A stretch of DNA of 43,323 bases from Arenimonas donghaensis DSM 18148 = HO3-R19. GTDB lineage: Bacteria > Pseudomonadota > Gammaproteobacteria > Xanthomonadales > Xanthomonadaceae. Of the stretch, positions 26,444-35,739 are shown piece after piece. Each line of letters begins with the position of its first letter. Position 1 is the stretch's first letter. Both the position numbers and the translations under genes were made by a program. The notes beneath the pieces were generated by a model. That model was not told the origin of the DNA, did not search any database, and saw only the letters and a list, made by a program, of their open reading frames with translations. The DNA lies in NCBI RefSeq assembly GCF_000743535.1, contig NZ_AVCJ01000014.1:1-43323 (forward strand), in the 5' to 3' direction.

Positions 26444-27010
26444 CTACTTCAACACACGACCGAGGTCCTTGCGCAGGCTGCCGGGATTGAAGCCCGGGGC
26501 ATAGCGCAGGACGAGGTAGCCATTGGGGTCGGCCAGGTATGCGGGCAGTGCCTGGGCGCTGGCGGTGTCGGGCAGCGCGGCGGCCAGCGCCGGGCTGGCC
26601 TGCATGGGCACCAGGCCGCTGAAGGACGCCGCGCCGGCCGGCACCTCGCCGAACCACAGCACCTTCAGTCGTTCGGCATGGCGGCCTTCGGACAGCCAGA
26701 CGCGATGCAGCGCGTCGTACATCGCCGCGCAGGGCTCACCGCAGCCTTGCGGCGCCACGAACACCACGTGCCAGTTGCGTTCGGCCGGCTGCCACTGCCA
26801 GGCGCTGCCATCGGCGCGGACCAGGTCGAGGCCGCGCAGGTCGGGGTACGGGTCGAGCATCTCGCCGATGTTGCGGGTCTGGCTGGGTTTCCAGCCGCCG
26901 AAGAACAGGCTCGCGGCGATGCCGAAGCTGCCCAGGAAAAACGCCGCCACCAGCAGCAGCTGCAGGCGCGAACGGGTCCTGGACGGAGCGGGATGGGCAG
27001 ATTGGGTCAT
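26444..27010 (-). CDS. SCO/thioredoxin-like cytochrome oxidase assembly protein (hypothetical)
   Basis: The product has 188 residues. The start at 27010 ([11 protein letters not shown]) overlaps the SURF1 stop by 4 bp. One N-terminal membrane anchor (about 18-40) precedes a periplasmic thioredoxin-like domain. CGEPC in [19 protein letters not shown] aligns with the CxxxC copper site of SCO proteins, and [12 protein letters not shown] with their IDPxG motif. The His that completes the copper site in true SCO proteins is not evident. The location between SURF1 and ctaA is the usual place of this uncharacterised family. A role in oxidase maturation is inferred from context. Confidence 0.75.
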   Translation of the reverse strand: MTQSAHPAPSRTRSRLQLLLVAAFFLGSFGIAASLFFGGWKPSQTRNIGEMLDPYPDLRGLDLVRADGSAWQWQPAERNWHVVFVAPQGCGEPCAAMYDALHRVWLSEGRHAERLKVLWFGEVPAGAASFSGLVPMQASPALAAALPDTASAQALPAYLADPNGYLVLRYAPGFNPGSLRKDLGRVLK

Positions 27011-27708
27011 GGGCGTTTCCGGAACCACAGCAAAAGGATGACCACCAGGGTGGCGATGGCCAGGCCAAACCACTGGATGGCGTAGCCGCGATGTTTCTCA
27101 GGCGGCAGGGTATTGGCCAGCACCTCAAGATCGCGTTCATGCCCCAGCGGCAGCGACGGATCCAGGCGCAACACCCTGGGTGCCAGGGCCGACAGGCCCC
27201 AGGCCCGGGCGACGTTGGCCGGCTCCAGGTGCAGGGCCAGCCAGCGCTGGCCGCCGTCGCGCGATTGCAGGCCTTCGCCCAGCTTCAGGCCGACGGCCGG
27301 CGGCGGCGACAACAAACCCGCCAGCTGCGCCTCGCCCCGGGGGCAGGCTTCGCGCGGCAGTTTGCGATCGCCGGGCAACGGCAGCCAGCCCAGGTCGACC
27401 AGCAGCGCCGGGCCGCTGTGCGGCTGGAAGGCGCAATACAGTCGCACGCCCACGCGGGCACCACGGCGCTGGTTGTCCAGCCACAGCGGCGGCGTGTCCA
27501 GGAAGCGGCCTTGGCCGGCCGCACGATTCACGCCCTCGCCGCTTGCCGCCGCCGACAGCGGCCAGGGCGCTTCGGCGCGCGCAACCACCGCGGCCTCGAG
27601 CATGGCCTGTTTCTCCAGGCCGCGGTTCCACTGCCAGCGGCCCAATGCCGAAAAACCCAGCACCAGGCACAGTCCGAAAACCGCGAGCAGGACGCGGCGT
27701 TTCACCAC
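27007..27708 (-). CDS. SURF1 family cytochrome oxidase biogenesis protein
   Basis: The product has 233 residues if translation starts at the GTG at 27706-27708 (a second GTG follows directly). No ATG lies between there and the frame's upstream part, which overlaps the twin-TM gene. SURF1 architecture is clear: an N-terminal membrane segment with LGRWQWNRGLEKQ, a periplasmic beta domain (PPLWLDNQRRGARVGVRLY), and a C-terminal GYAIQWFGLAIATLVVILL anchor. SURF1 helps insert heme A into subunit I. The start codon is uncertain because no good ribosome site is seen. Confidence 0.85.
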   Translation of the reverse strand: MVKRRVLLAVFGLCLVLGFSALGRWQWNRGLEKQAMLEAAVVARAEAPWPLSAAASGEGVNRAAGQGRFLDTPPLWLDNQRRGARVGVRLYCAFQPHSGPALLVDLGWLPLPGDRKLPREACPRGEAQLAGLLSPPPAVGLKLGEGLQSRDGGQRWLALHLEPANVARAWGLSALAPRVLRLDPSLPLGHERDLEVLANTLPPEKHRGYAIQWFGLAIATLVVILLLWFRKRP

Positions 27709-27762
27709 CGGCGGGCCCGGGAGGGGGATAATGCGCGACAGACTTCGCCACCGGCCCTTTGC

Positions 27763-27987
27763 ATGAGCAGTGAACTCAAGACCCTGGTCGTCATCGCGTT
27801 CTTCATCTTCATCCTGTGGAACCTGGGCGCCGGCCTGTACTACATGATGGTGGACAAGGGCCGCAGCAAGCGCACCGTGAATTCGTTGACCTGGCGCATC
27901 GGACTGTCGGTGGCGCTGATCGCACTGGTGATCATCGGCATCGCCACCGGCCTGGTCGAGCCGCACGGCATCGGCCGCCAGCCCTGA
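27763..27987 (+). CDS. Twin transmembrane protein (DUF2909-like)
   Basis: The product has 74 residues with two membrane segments (about 7-28 and 45-65) joined by the basic loop VDKGRSKRTVNSLTWRIGLS. This matches small proteins of the cytochrome oxidase cluster annotated as DUF2909 or twin transmembrane. The gene runs opposite to the rest of the cluster, divergent from SURF1 (54 bp) and convergent with coxC. Its function is unknown; a role in oxidase assembly is inferred only from position. Confidence 0.8.
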   Translation: MSSELKTLVVIAFFIFILWNLGAGLYYMMVDKGRSKRTVNSLTWRIGLSVALIALVIIGIATGLVEPHGIGRQP

Positions 27988-27994
27988 AAACAGC

Positions 27995-28015
27995 GGGCCG
28001 GCGCAAGGCCGGCCC
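27995..28015 (+). terminator. Possible hairpin terminator after the twin-TM gene
   Basis: gggccggc (27995-28002) pairs perfectly with gccggccc (28008-28015) around a gcaag loop, 8 bp after the stop. No T tract follows, so it may instead work together with REP copy 6 just downstream. Confidence 0.4.
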
Positions 28016-28043
28016 CTGGGTATCCAACGTGGGATCGCCTTGA

Positions 28044-28093
28044 GTGGGAGGGACTTCAGTCCCGAACGGCATCGGGACTGAAGTCCCTCCCAC
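28044..28093. repeat. REP palindrome copy 6 (50 bp)
   Basis: Perfect 22-bp arms flank the centre acggca. It lies between the convergent twin-TM gene and coxC, outside both frames, 25 bp past the coxC stop. Confidence 0.95.
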
Positions 28094-28117
28094 AGAAGGC
28101 GTTTCCCACCTGCCTCG

Positions 28118-28993
28118 TCAGAGCACGTAGACGAAGACGAACAGGCCCAGCCAGACCACGTCGACGAAGTGCCAGTACCAGGCCACGGCCTCGAAGCCGA
28201 AGTGGTGGTCGGGGCTGAAATGACCCCGCAGGCAGCGCAGCCAGATGATGGTGAGCATGATCGTGCCCAGCATCACGTGCATGCCGTGGAAGCCGGTGAG
28301 CATGAAGAAGGTCGAGCCGTAGATGCCCGAGCCCAGGGTCAGGCCGAGTTCGGCGTAGGCGTGGTAGTACTCGTAGCCCTGCACGCCCATGAAGATCGCG
28401 CCCAGCGCGATGGTCGCGCCCAGCCAGAACAGCAGCGAGCCGCGCTTGTTGGCCTTGAGCGCATGGTGGGCGATGGTGAGCGTCACGCCCGAGCTGAGCA
28501 GCAGCAGGGTGTTGACCAGCGGCAGGCCCCAGGCCGAGATGGTCTGGAACGAACCGCCGATGGCGGCCGGGCCGTTGGCCGGCCAGCCGGCGCTGTAGCC
28601 CGCCCACAGGAACTGGTTGGTCAGCGAGCCATCGCCTTCACCCGACAGCCAGGGCAGCGCGAACTGGCGCGCATAGAACAGGGCGCCGAAGAAGGCCGCG
28701 AAGAACATCACTTCCGAGAAGATGAACCACATCATGCCCATGCGGAAGGAGGCATCGACCCGGTCGTTGTACTTGCCCGACACCGATTCGGCGATGACGT
28801 TGCCGAACCAGCCGAACAGCACCGCCAGCGTGGCGATCAGGCCGATGTAGAACACCGGCTGGCCCCAGGCGTGGCCGTTGAACCAGTTCGCGACGCCGAC
28901 CATGGCGGTGAACAGCGTGATCGAGCCGACAAAGGGCCAGGGGCTGTGGTGCGGGACGTAATAGATGTTCGGGTCGTCGTGGGTGTGTGCCAT
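28118..28993 (-). CDS. coxC: Cytochrome c oxidase subunit III
   Basis: The product has 291 residues and seven membrane segments. MAHTHDDPNIYYVPHHSPWP is the family N-terminus. Conserved features are MGMMWFIFSEVMFFAAFFGALFY-type helix III, TIAHHALK, YGSTFFMLTGFHGMHV and EAVAWYWHFVDVVWLGLF at the C-terminus, including the conserved Glu residues. Subunit III stabilises subunit I and proton uptake in the aa3 oxidase. The start ATG is at 28991-28993, 32 bp after ctaG; longer in-frame starts run through ctaG and are not used. Confidence 0.96.
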   Translation of the reverse strand: MAHTHDDPNIYYVPHHSPWPFVGSITLFTAMVGVANWFNGHAWGQPVFYIGLIATLAVLFGWFGNVIAESVSGKYNDRVDASFRMGMMWFIFSEVMFFAAFFGALFYARQFALPWLSGEGDGSLTNQFLWAGYSAGWPANGPAAIGGSFQTISAWGLPLVNTLLLLSSGVTLTIAHHALKANKRGSLLFWLGATIALGAIFMGVQGYEYYHAYAELGLTLGSGIYGSTFFMLTGFHGMHVMLGTIMLTIIWLRCLRGHFSPDHHFGFEAVAWYWHFVDVVWLGLFVFVYVL

Positions 28994-29025
28994 GGGGTTC
29001 CCCGGTATTCCTGATGGGCTTTGGG

Positions 29026-29610
29026 TCACGGCGCCGTGCGGGCGGTGGCGGGGACGACGTGCGCGCCCTCGCCGACCCGGGCCGTGGCCGCGTCGTTGCT
29101 GAAGAAAGTGTAGGACAGGGTGAGCGTCTGCACGTTGTCCGGCAGCGCCGGGTCGACGATGAAACGCACCGGCATCAGGCGCTCTTCGCCCGCGGCCAGC
29201 AGCTGTTCGGTGAAACAGAAGCACTCGGTCTTGTTGAAGTAGGTGGACGCCGTGGACGGCGCCACCGACGGCGCAGCATTGCCGACGATCGCGTGGTCGG
29301 ACAGGTTGCGGGCGGTGTAGTTCATCTCGTACATCTTGCCCGGGTGCACCTGCATGCTGAGCTGGGTCGGCTTGAACGCCCAGGGCAGCTTGGAGTTCAC
29401 CGTGGCGTCGAACTCGATGGTGACGGTGCGCGACTCGTCCACCTGCAGCCCGGCCACCTGCGCCTCGCCGGCGGGGCCCTGCTCGAGCTTGATGCCGAAG
29501 ACCTTTTCGCAGGCGATGCGGTACAGCGGCACCAGCGAGAAGGCGAACACGAACGACGCCGCCGACACCAGCGCGATGGTCTTGAAGGTCTTGAGCGAAC
29601 GCGCGTTCAC
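29026..29610 (-). CDS. ctaG: Cytochrome c oxidase assembly protein CtaG (Cox11), CuB chaperone
   Basis: The product has 194 residues. A single N-terminal membrane helix (about 10-28) is followed by Cys34 and the immunoglobulin-like periplasmic domain. The copper motif is CFCF (Cys130, Cys132) in [13 protein letters not shown], and FFSND near the C-terminus is also conserved. It delivers copper to the CuB centre of subunit I. Translation starts at a GTG that overlaps the stop of the 42-residue gene upstream (GTGA), showing translational coupling. Confidence 0.95.
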   Translation of the reverse strand: MNARSLKTFKTIALVSAASFVFAFSLVPLYRIACEKVFGIKLEQGPAGEAQVAGLQVDESRTVTIEFDATVNSKLPWAFKPTQLSMQVHPGKMYEMNYTARNLSDHAIVGNAAPSVAPSTASTYFNKTECFCFTEQLLAAGEERLMPVRFIVDPALPDNVQTLTLSYTFFSNDAATARVGEGAHVVPATARTAP

Positions 29611-29735
29611 GGGACCACCGCCGTCAGCAGGAAGGCCACGAAAATACCGACGGCCACCAGCCCGAGCGCCAGCGCCGTGCGGCGGGCGTTGCGGCGGCGG
29701 ATATCGTCGGTTTTTTGCGGACGGGTCGTGTTCAT
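29607..29735 (-). CDS. 42-residue single-span membrane peptide in the cox cluster
   Basis: The peptide starts [20 protein letters not shown] and continues as one hydrophobic helix (about residues 21-41) ending in TAVVP. The basic N-terminal half followed by a membrane span predicts an N-in orientation. The stop TGA overlaps the GTG start of ctaG, and the ATG is 39 bp past coxA, so it is well embedded in the operon. Small proteins of this shape between coxA and ctaG are common in gammaproteobacterial cox operons, but their role is not known to me. The coding claim rests on the overlap and composition. Confidence 0.72.
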   Translation of the reverse strand: MNTTRPQKTDDIRRRNARRTALALGLVAVGIFVAFLLTAVVP

Positions 29736-29774
29736 GCCGGACTGGCGGCGCCCCGGGCGGGGCGCCTGCGCTCC

Positions 29775-31406
29775 TTAGTGGGTGATGTCGCCGTGGGCCA
29801 GGTCACCGTCCTTGATGACCGGCGGCAGGGTGAAGGTGTGGTGCGGGGCCGGCGAGGCCACCGTCCACTCCAGGCCCTTGGCGCCTTCCCAGACGCGCGC
29901 CTCGGCCTTGACGCCGCCACGGGCGGCCGACCAGACGATGTAGGCGAACAGCAGCTGGCTCAGGCCGAAACCGAAGCCGCCGATGGACGACCACAGGTTG
30001 AAGTCGGCGAAGGCCATGTTGTAGTCGGGCACGCGGCGCTGCATGCCGGCCAGGCCCAGGAAATGCTGCGGGAAGAACAGCAGGTTCACGAAGATGGTGG
30101 ACAGCCAGAAGTGCAGCTTGCCCAGCTTCTCGTTGTACATATGGCCGGTCCACTTGGGCAGCCAGTAGTACACGCCGGCCATGATGCCGAACACGGCGCC
30201 GGTGACCAGCACGTAGTGGAAGTGCGCCACCACGAAGTAGGTGTCGTGGTACTGGAAGTCGGCCGGGACGATGGCCAGCATCAGGCCCGAGAAGCCGCCG
30301 ATGGTGAACATGATCACGAAGCCCAGGGCGAACAGCATCGGAGTCTCGAAGGTCATCGAGCCGCGCCACATGGTGGTGACCCAGTTGAACACCTTCACGC
30401 CGGTCGGGATGGCGATGAGCATGGTCGCGTACATGAAGTACAGCTCGCCGCCCACGGGCATGCCCACGGTGAACATGTGGTGGGCCCAGACGATGAACGA
30501 CAGGAAGGCGATCGACGCGGTGGCGTAGACCATGGCCTGGTAACCGAACAGCGGCTTGCGGGCGAAGGTCGGGATGATCTCCGACACGATGCCGAAGGCC
30601 GGCAGGATCATGATGTAGACCTCGGGGTGACCGAAGAACCAGAAGATGTGCTGGAACATCACCGGGTCACCGCCGCCGGCGGCGTTGAAGAAGCTGGTCT
30701 CGAAGAACTTGTCGGTCAGCAGCATGGTGACCGCGCCGGCCAGCACCGGCATCACCGCGATCAGCAGGAAGGCGGTGATCAGCCAGGTCCAGCAGAAGAT
30801 CGGCATCTTCAGCAGGTCGACGCCCGGGGCGCGCATGTTGAGGATGGTGGCGATGACGTTGATCGCACCCATGATCGAGCTGATGCCCATCAGGTGGATG
30901 GCGAAGATGGTGAACGCGGTGCTGTTGCCGCCCTGCAGCGACAGCGGCGGGTAGAGCGTCCAGCCACCGGCCGGGCCGCCGCCGCCGACGCCGAACACGA
31001 TCTGCAGGATCAGCGGCATCAGCAGCAGGGTGAAGGCGAAGGGCAGGATCCAGAACGACCAGTTGTTCATGCGCGGCAGCGCCATGTCCGGCGCGCCGAT
31101 CTGCAGCGGGATCATCCAGTTGGCCAGGCCGACGAAGGCCGGCATGACCGCGCCGAAGATCATCACCAGCGCATGCATGGTGGTCATCTGGTTGAAGAAC
31201 TCGGGCTCGACCAGCTGCAGGCCGGGCTGGAAGAGCTCGGCGCGGATGACCAGGGCCATCGAGCCGCCAATGAAGAACATCACCAGCGCGAACACCAGGT
31301 ACAGGGTACCGATGTCCTTGTGGTTGGTGGAGTAGAGCCAGCGCTGGACGAAGCCCTGCTTGTGCTCGCCGTGGTGGTCGGCGGCGTGGGCGTCAGTGTG
31401 TGCCAT
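29775..31406 (-). CDS. coxA: Cytochrome c oxidase subunit I (aa3 type)
   Basis: The product has 543 residues and twelve membrane helices. Heme a ligands are the His of [10 protein letters not shown] and of the HFHYVL motif. CuB ligands are in [11 protein letters not shown] (with the cross-linked Tyr) and WAHHMFTVG. The heme a3 ligand lies in [19 protein letters not shown] identifies an A-type heme-copper oxidase with a full K channel. It reduces O2 to water with electrons from cytochrome c via subunit II. It lies between coxB and the 42-residue gene. Confidence 0.97.
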   Translation of the reverse strand: MAHTDAHAADHHGEHKQGFVQRWLYSTNHKDIGTLYLVFALVMFFIGGSMALVIRAELFQPGLQLVEPEFFNQMTTMHALVMIFGAVMPAFVGLANWMIPLQIGAPDMALPRMNNWSFWILPFAFTLLLMPLILQIVFGVGGGGPAGGWTLYPPLSLQGGNSTAFTIFAIHLMGISSIMGAINVIATILNMRAPGVDLLKMPIFCWTWLITAFLLIAVMPVLAGAVTMLLTDKFFETSFFNAAGGGDPVMFQHIFWFFGHPEVYIMILPAFGIVSEIIPTFARKPLFGYQAMVYATASIAFLSFIVWAHHMFTVGMPVGGELYFMYATMLIAIPTGVKVFNWVTTMWRGSMTFETPMLFALGFVIMFTIGGFSGLMLAIVPADFQYHDTYFVVAHFHYVLVTGAVFGIMAGVYYWLPKWTGHMYNEKLGKLHFWLSTIFVNLLFFPQHFLGLAGMQRRVPDYNMAFADFNLWSSIGGFGFGLSQLLFAYIVWSAARGGVKAEARVWEGAKGLEWTVASPAPHHTFTLPPVIKDGDLAHGDITH

Positions 31407-31432
31407 GGTCTTGTGCCTCTCTCAGGTTCTGC

Positions 31433-32317
31433 TCAGCCCTCGCCGCCCGCGTTCGCGGGGGCGTTGGCTACGATGCGGGCGGCTTCGGCGAGGTCGCCGG
31501 CCTTCTGGGCGGCCAGCCAGGCCTCGTACTCGGCGCGCGGCACGGCCTTGACCACGATCGGCATGAAGCCGTGGTCCTTGCCGCACAGCTCGGCGCAAAC
31601 GCCGCGGTAGGTGCCGGGCTCGCGGATTTCCGTCCAGGCCTCGTTGATGATCCCGGGGATGGCGTCCTGCTTCCAGCCCAGCGCCGGCACCCACCAGGCG
31701 TGGATGACGTCGTCGGCGGTGACCACGAAACGGATCTTGGTGTCGGTGGGCAGCACCAGCGGACGATCGACGTCACGCAGGTAATGCGGCACCACGTCGC
31801 TCTCGGGGCGCTCGCCGGACTGGCGGATGCGGTCGGATTCGCGGTCGAGGCGGGAGATGAAGTTCACGTCCTCGCCGACGATCTCGTAGCGCCACATCCA
31901 CTGGTAGCCGGTGACCTTCACCGTCATTTCGTGGCCCTTGGCGTCGTACTGCTGGATCACCATCGAGGTGGCCGGCACGGCCATCACGACCAGGATGACG
32001 ATGGGGATGACGGTCCAGAGGATCTCGAGCTTGGTCGAGTGGGTGAAGTCCACGTCCGGCTTGGCGCCCTTGGACTTGCGGAACTTGAACATCGCCACCG
32101 CCATGGCACCGAAGACCACGATGCCGATGGCAACGCAGATCCAGAGCATCAGCATGTGCATGAAGTAGGCGTTTTCCGCCGTCTGGGTGACGCCCTCGGG
32201 CATGTTCAGCTGCCAGCGGACCGGCTCACTGTCGGCCCAGGCCGAGACACTGGCCAGCGCGGCCAGCAGGCCGGTGGCGGCCTTGGCGACGATGGCGCTT
32301 GCTTTCTTCGCTTTCAT
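31433..32317 (-). CDS. coxB: Cytochrome c oxidase subunit II
   Basis: The product has 294 residues from the ATG at 32315-32317; a longer frame opening with TTG is not used. A signal-like hydrophobic segment (about 8-27, ending SAWA) and two membrane helices (about 55-75 and 97-117) precede the periplasmic cupredoxin domain. The CuA site is complete: His in DVIHAWWVP and the CAELCGKDHGFM motif near residue 245. The aromatic electron entry patch is VTGYQWMWRYE. There is no C-terminal heme c domain. coxB is the first gene of the coxB-coxA-42aa-ctaG-coxC operon. Confidence 0.96.
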   Translation of the reverse strand: MKAKKASAIVAKAATGLLAALASVSAWADSEPVRWQLNMPEGVTQTAENAYFMHMLMLWICVAIGIVVFGAMAVAMFKFRKSKGAKPDVDFTHSTKLEILWTVIPIVILVVMAVPATSMVIQQYDAKGHEMTVKVTGYQWMWRYEIVGEDVNFISRLDRESDRIRQSGERPESDVVPHYLRDVDRPLVLPTDTKIRFVVTADDVIHAWWVPALGWKQDAIPGIINEAWTEIREPGTYRGVCAELCGKDHGFMPIVVKAVPRAEYEAWLAAQKAGDLAEAARIVANAPANAGGEG

Positions 32318-32421
32318 CCGAACATACCCCAACGTGTGGTCTTGGCTCCGCCCGGCTCCCGGACGCCACCAGCCGCCACGGGGCGGCCAGCGCAGGAAAC
32401 GCAGGACAGGAGAACTGGCGG

Positions 32422-32451
32422 ATTTTAGCTACCCCCGCGACAGGGGGGCAA
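32422..32451 (-). promoter_or_regulatory. Candidate coxB promoter
   Basis: On the minus strand TTGCCC (32446-32451) and TAAAAT (32422-32427, five of six to TATAAT) are 18 bases apart. The -10 lies about 105 bases before the coxB ATG, leaving a leader of roughly 95 bases. Confidence 0.4.
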
Positions 32452-32566
32452 GCCAAACCGGAGGCCCGTTGTCCGGAAAGGTGAACGGGGACGGCTTCCG
32501 GCCCCCCCGGCCGCGGCCGTAGAATCCGCTTTCACGCGCAGCCCGCGCCGAACACCACGGACCTTT

Positions 32567-35500
32567 GTGAGCCCGATCCTGAGCCCTGAACTGCCCGACG
32601 CGCCGTCGGACCTGCGCGCCCGGATCACCGCGGCGTTCCACCGCGACGAGGCCGAACACCTGGCCGGCCTGCTGGAAATGGCCCGGCTGCCCGAAGACGA
32701 GCAAGCCGCCGTGCAGGCCGCCGCCGTCGGCCTGGTGCAGCGTACCCGGGTGCGCGGCGCCGACCCGGGCATGGTCGAGGCCTTCATGCGCCAGTACGAC
32801 CTGTCCAGCGAGGAAGGCGTGCTGCTGATGTGCGTGGCCGAGGCCCTGCTGCGGGTGCCCGACCGGGCCACCACCGACAAGCTGATCCGCGACAAGCTCG
32901 GCGACGCCGACTGGGACAAGCACATGGGCCGGTCGAGCTCGGTGCTGGTCAATGCCTCGACCTGGGGCCTGATGCTCACCGGCCGCATGGTCAACCTGGC
33001 CGATGAAACCCGCCGCAATGCCGTCGGCGCCTTCCGCCGGCTGGTCGGCCGCGCCGGCGAGCCGGCGATCCGCCTGGCCGTGCGCCAGGCGATGAGGATC
33101 ATGGGCCACCAGTTCGTGATGGGTGAAACCATCGCCGACGCGCTCGAGCGCAGCCGCAAGGGCGAGGCGGCCAGCTACCTGTATTCGTTCGACATGCTCG
33201 GCGAAGCCGCCTTCACCCAGGCCGACGCCGACCGCTACCTGCAGGCCTATCGCGACGCCATCACCGCCATCGGCGCCGGCGGGCCGTTCAAGGACGTGCT
33301 CCTGGCGCCGTCGATCTCGGTGAAGCTCTCCGCCCTGCACCCGCGCTACGAACTGGCCCAGCGCGCCCGCGTGCAGGCCGAACTGACGCCGCGGGTGCTG
33401 GAACTGGCGCGGCTGGCCAAGGCCCAGGGCATCGGCTTCACCATCGACGCCGAAGAGTCCGAGCGCCTGGAGCTGAGCCTGGACGTCATCGCCGGCGCCT
33501 ATGAAGACGCCTCGCTCGATGGCTGGGAAGGTTACGGGCTGGCCGTGCAGGCCTACCAGAAGCGCGCGCCCTACGTGATCGACTACCTCGTCGACCTGGC
33601 CCGCCGCACCGGCCGCCGCATGCCGATGCGCCTGGTCAAGGGCGCGTACTGGGACAGCGAGGTCAAGAAGGCCCAGGCCGACGGCTACCCGGGCTTCCCG
33701 GTGTTCACGCGCAAGGTGAACACCGACGTCAGCTACCTGGCCTGCGCGCGGCAGATGCTGGCGGCGACGGACGCGATCTACCCGATGTTCGCCACGCACA
33801 ACGCGCATACCATCGCCGCCATCCACCACTACGCCCAGGGCGCGCGCTTCGAGTACCAGAAGCTGCACGGCATGGGCGACGACCTGTATGCCGAGGTGGT
33901 GCCGGCCGACAAGCTGGGCGTGCCCTGCCGGGTGTACGCGCCGGTGGGGTCGCACGAGGACCTGCTGCCCTACCTGGTGCGCCGCCTGCTGGAAAACGGC
34001 GCCAACTCCAGCTTCGTCAACCGCATCACCGACGAATCCCTGCCGGCCGCCGACCTGGTGGCCGACCCGGTCGCCGTGGCCAGCGCCTACGAAAGCAAGC
34101 CTCATCCCCGCATTCCCCTGCCGCGCGCGCTGTTCCGGGCCGCCGGCGAAGACAGGACCAACTCCATGGGCGCCAACCTCGCCAACGACGACACCCTTGC
34201 CACCCTCGCCCGCGATATCAACGCCGCGCTCGCCCCGGTTTCGGCCACGCCGCTGGTGCCGGGCGCCACGATTTCCGGCGACAAGGTGAAGGTGACCAAC
34301 CCCGCCGACCGGCGCGAACAGGTGGGCGAATACGTCAACGCCGACGCCGCCACGGTCGAACGTGCCATCGCCAACGCGGTGGCCGCCCAGCCGGCCTGGG
34401 ACAAGATGCCGGCCGCCAGCCGCGCCCGCATCCTGGAGCACGCCGCCGACCTGCTCGAACAGCGCATGGGCGCGTTCATGGCGATCTGCGTGAAGGAAGC
34501 CGGCAAGTCCATCGCCTCGTCGGTGGGTGAAGTCCGCGAGGCCGTGGACTTCCTGCGTTATTACGCCATGCAGTCGCGCAAGCTGTTCGGTGCGCCGGAG
34601 AAGCTGCCCGGCCCCACCGGCGAAACCAACGAACTGTGGCTGCACGGCAAGGGCGTGTTCGCCTGCATCAGCCCCTGGAACTTCCCGCTGGCGATCTACC
34701 TGGGCCAGGTGGCCGCGGCGCTGGCCTCGGGCAATACCGTGGTCGCCAAGCCGGCCGAACAGACGTCGCTGACCGCCTACCTGGCGACCCAGCTGCTGCA
34801 CGAGGCGGGCGTTCCCAAGGACGTGCTGCAGTTCGTGCCGGGCGACGGCGCCACCGTCGGCGTGGCCCTGACCAAGGATCCGCGCATCGCCGGCGTGTGT
34901 TTCACCGGCTCGACCGAAACCGCCTGGGCGATCAACCGCGCCCTGGCCGCCCGCAAGGCGCCGATCGCGGCGCTGATCGCCGAAACCGGCGGCCAGAACG
35001 CCCTTATCGCCGACTCCTCGGCCCTGCCCGAGCAGCTGGTGAAGGACGCCATGGTGTCGTCCTTCGATTCGGCCGGGCAGCGCTGTTCGGCGGCGCGCGT
35101 GCTGTTCGTGCAGTCCGACATCGCCGACAAGGTGATCACCATGCTCTCGGGTGCGATGGATGAACTGCGCGTGGGCGACCCGGCGCTGCTGAGCACCGAC
35201 GTCGGCCCGGTGATCGACGAAGACGCGCGCCAGGTGCTCGAGGACCACGCCAAGCGCATGGACCGCGAGGCGACGCTGATCAACCAGGTGAAACTGCCGG
35301 AGGAAACCGCCAACGGCTGCTTCTTCGCGCCGCGGGCTTATGAACTCAAGAGCCTCTCGCAGCTCGAACGCGAGGTGTTCGGCCCGGTGCTGCACGTGTT
35401 GCGCTACGAGGCCAGCGACCTGGACAAGGTGATGGCCGACATCAACGCCACCGGCTACGGCCTGACCCTGGGCATCCACTCGCGCATCGACGCGACGGTG

Positions 35501-35722
35501 GAGAAGATCGCCAACACCGTCCGGGTCGGCAACTGCTACGTCAATCGCAACCAGGTCGGCGCCGTGGTCGGCGTGCAGCCCTTCGGCGGCGAAGGCCTGT
35601 CCGGCACCGGCCCCAAGGCCGGCGGCCCGCACTACCTGCTGCGCTTCGCCACCGAGCGCGTGCTGACCGTGAACACCACGGCGGCCGGTGGCAATGCCTC
35701 GCTGCTGACCCTGGACGACTGA
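32567..35722 (+). CDS. putA: Bifunctional proline dehydrogenase / L-glutamate gamma-semialdehyde dehydrogenase
   Basis: The product has 1051 residues from a GTG start. The N-terminal ribbon-helix-helix DNA-binding domain of E. coli PutA (1320 residues) is absent, so this form cannot repress its own gene that way. The proline dehydrogenase barrel (about 170-480) has the FAD/proline motif MRLVKGAYWDSEVKKAQ (about 355-370) and ends in a YLVRRLLENGANSSF region. The aldehyde dehydrogenase half (about 540-1030) has SPWNFPLAIYLGQ, the general base Glu in AETGGQNA (about 806) and the catalytic Cys in SAGQRCSAARV (about 840). It oxidises proline to glutamate at the membrane, feeding electrons to quinone. 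The promoter may use TAGAAT at 32520-32525. Confidence 0.97.
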   Translation: MSPILSPELPDAPSDLRARITAAFHRDEAEHLAGLLEMARLPEDEQAAVQAAAVGLVQRTRVRGADPGMVEAFMRQYDLSSEEGVLLMCVAEALLRVPDRATTDKLIRDKLGDADWDKHMGRSSSVLVNASTWGLMLTGRMVNLADETRRNAVGAFRRLVGRAGEPAIRLAVRQAMRIMGHQFVMGETIADALERSRKGEAASYLYSFDMLGEAAFTQADADRYLQAYRDAITAIGAGGPFKDVLLAPSISVKLSALHPRYELAQRARVQAELTPRVLELARLAKAQGIGFTIDAEESERLELSLDVIAGAYEDASLDGWEGYGLAVQAYQKRAPYVIDYLVDLARRTGRRMPMRLVKGAYWDSEVKKAQADGYPGFPVFTRKVNTDVSYLACARQMLAATDAIYPMFATHNAHTIAAIHHYAQGARFEYQKLHGMGDDLYAEVVPADKLGVPCRVYAPVGSHEDLLPYLVRRLLENGANSSFVNRITDESLPAADLVADPVAVASAYESKPHPRIPLPRALFRAAGEDRTNSMGANLANDDTLATLARDINAALAPVSATPLVPGATISGDKVKVTNPADRREQVGEYVNADAATVERAIANAVAAQPAWDKMPAASRARILEHAADLLEQRMGAFMAICVKEAGKSIASSVGEVREAVDFLRYYAMQSRKLFGAPEKLPGPTGETNELWLHGKGVFACISPWNFPLAIYLGQVAAALASGNTVVAKPAEQTSLTAYLATQLLHEAGVPKDVLQFVPGDGATVGVALTKDPRIAGVCFTGSTETAWAINRALAARKAPIAALIAETGGQNALIADSSALPEQLVKDAMVSSFDSAGQRCSAARVLFVQSDIADKVITMLSGAMDELRVGDPALLSTDVGPVIDEDARQVLEDHAKRMDREATLINQVKLPEETANGCFFAPRAYELKSLSQLEREVFGPVLHVLRYEASDLDKVMADINATGYGLTLGIHSRIDATVEKIANTVRVGNCYVNRNQVGAVVGVQPFGGEGLSGTGPKAGGPHYLLRFATERVLTVNTTAAGGNASLLTLDD

Positions 35723-35739
35723 GCGGGTGGACTGCACCT

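Noticed and set aside
32318-32332. TTG start for coxB, five codons upstream
   Set aside because: The ATG at 32315-32317 gives a normal signal peptide, and TTG is a rare start.
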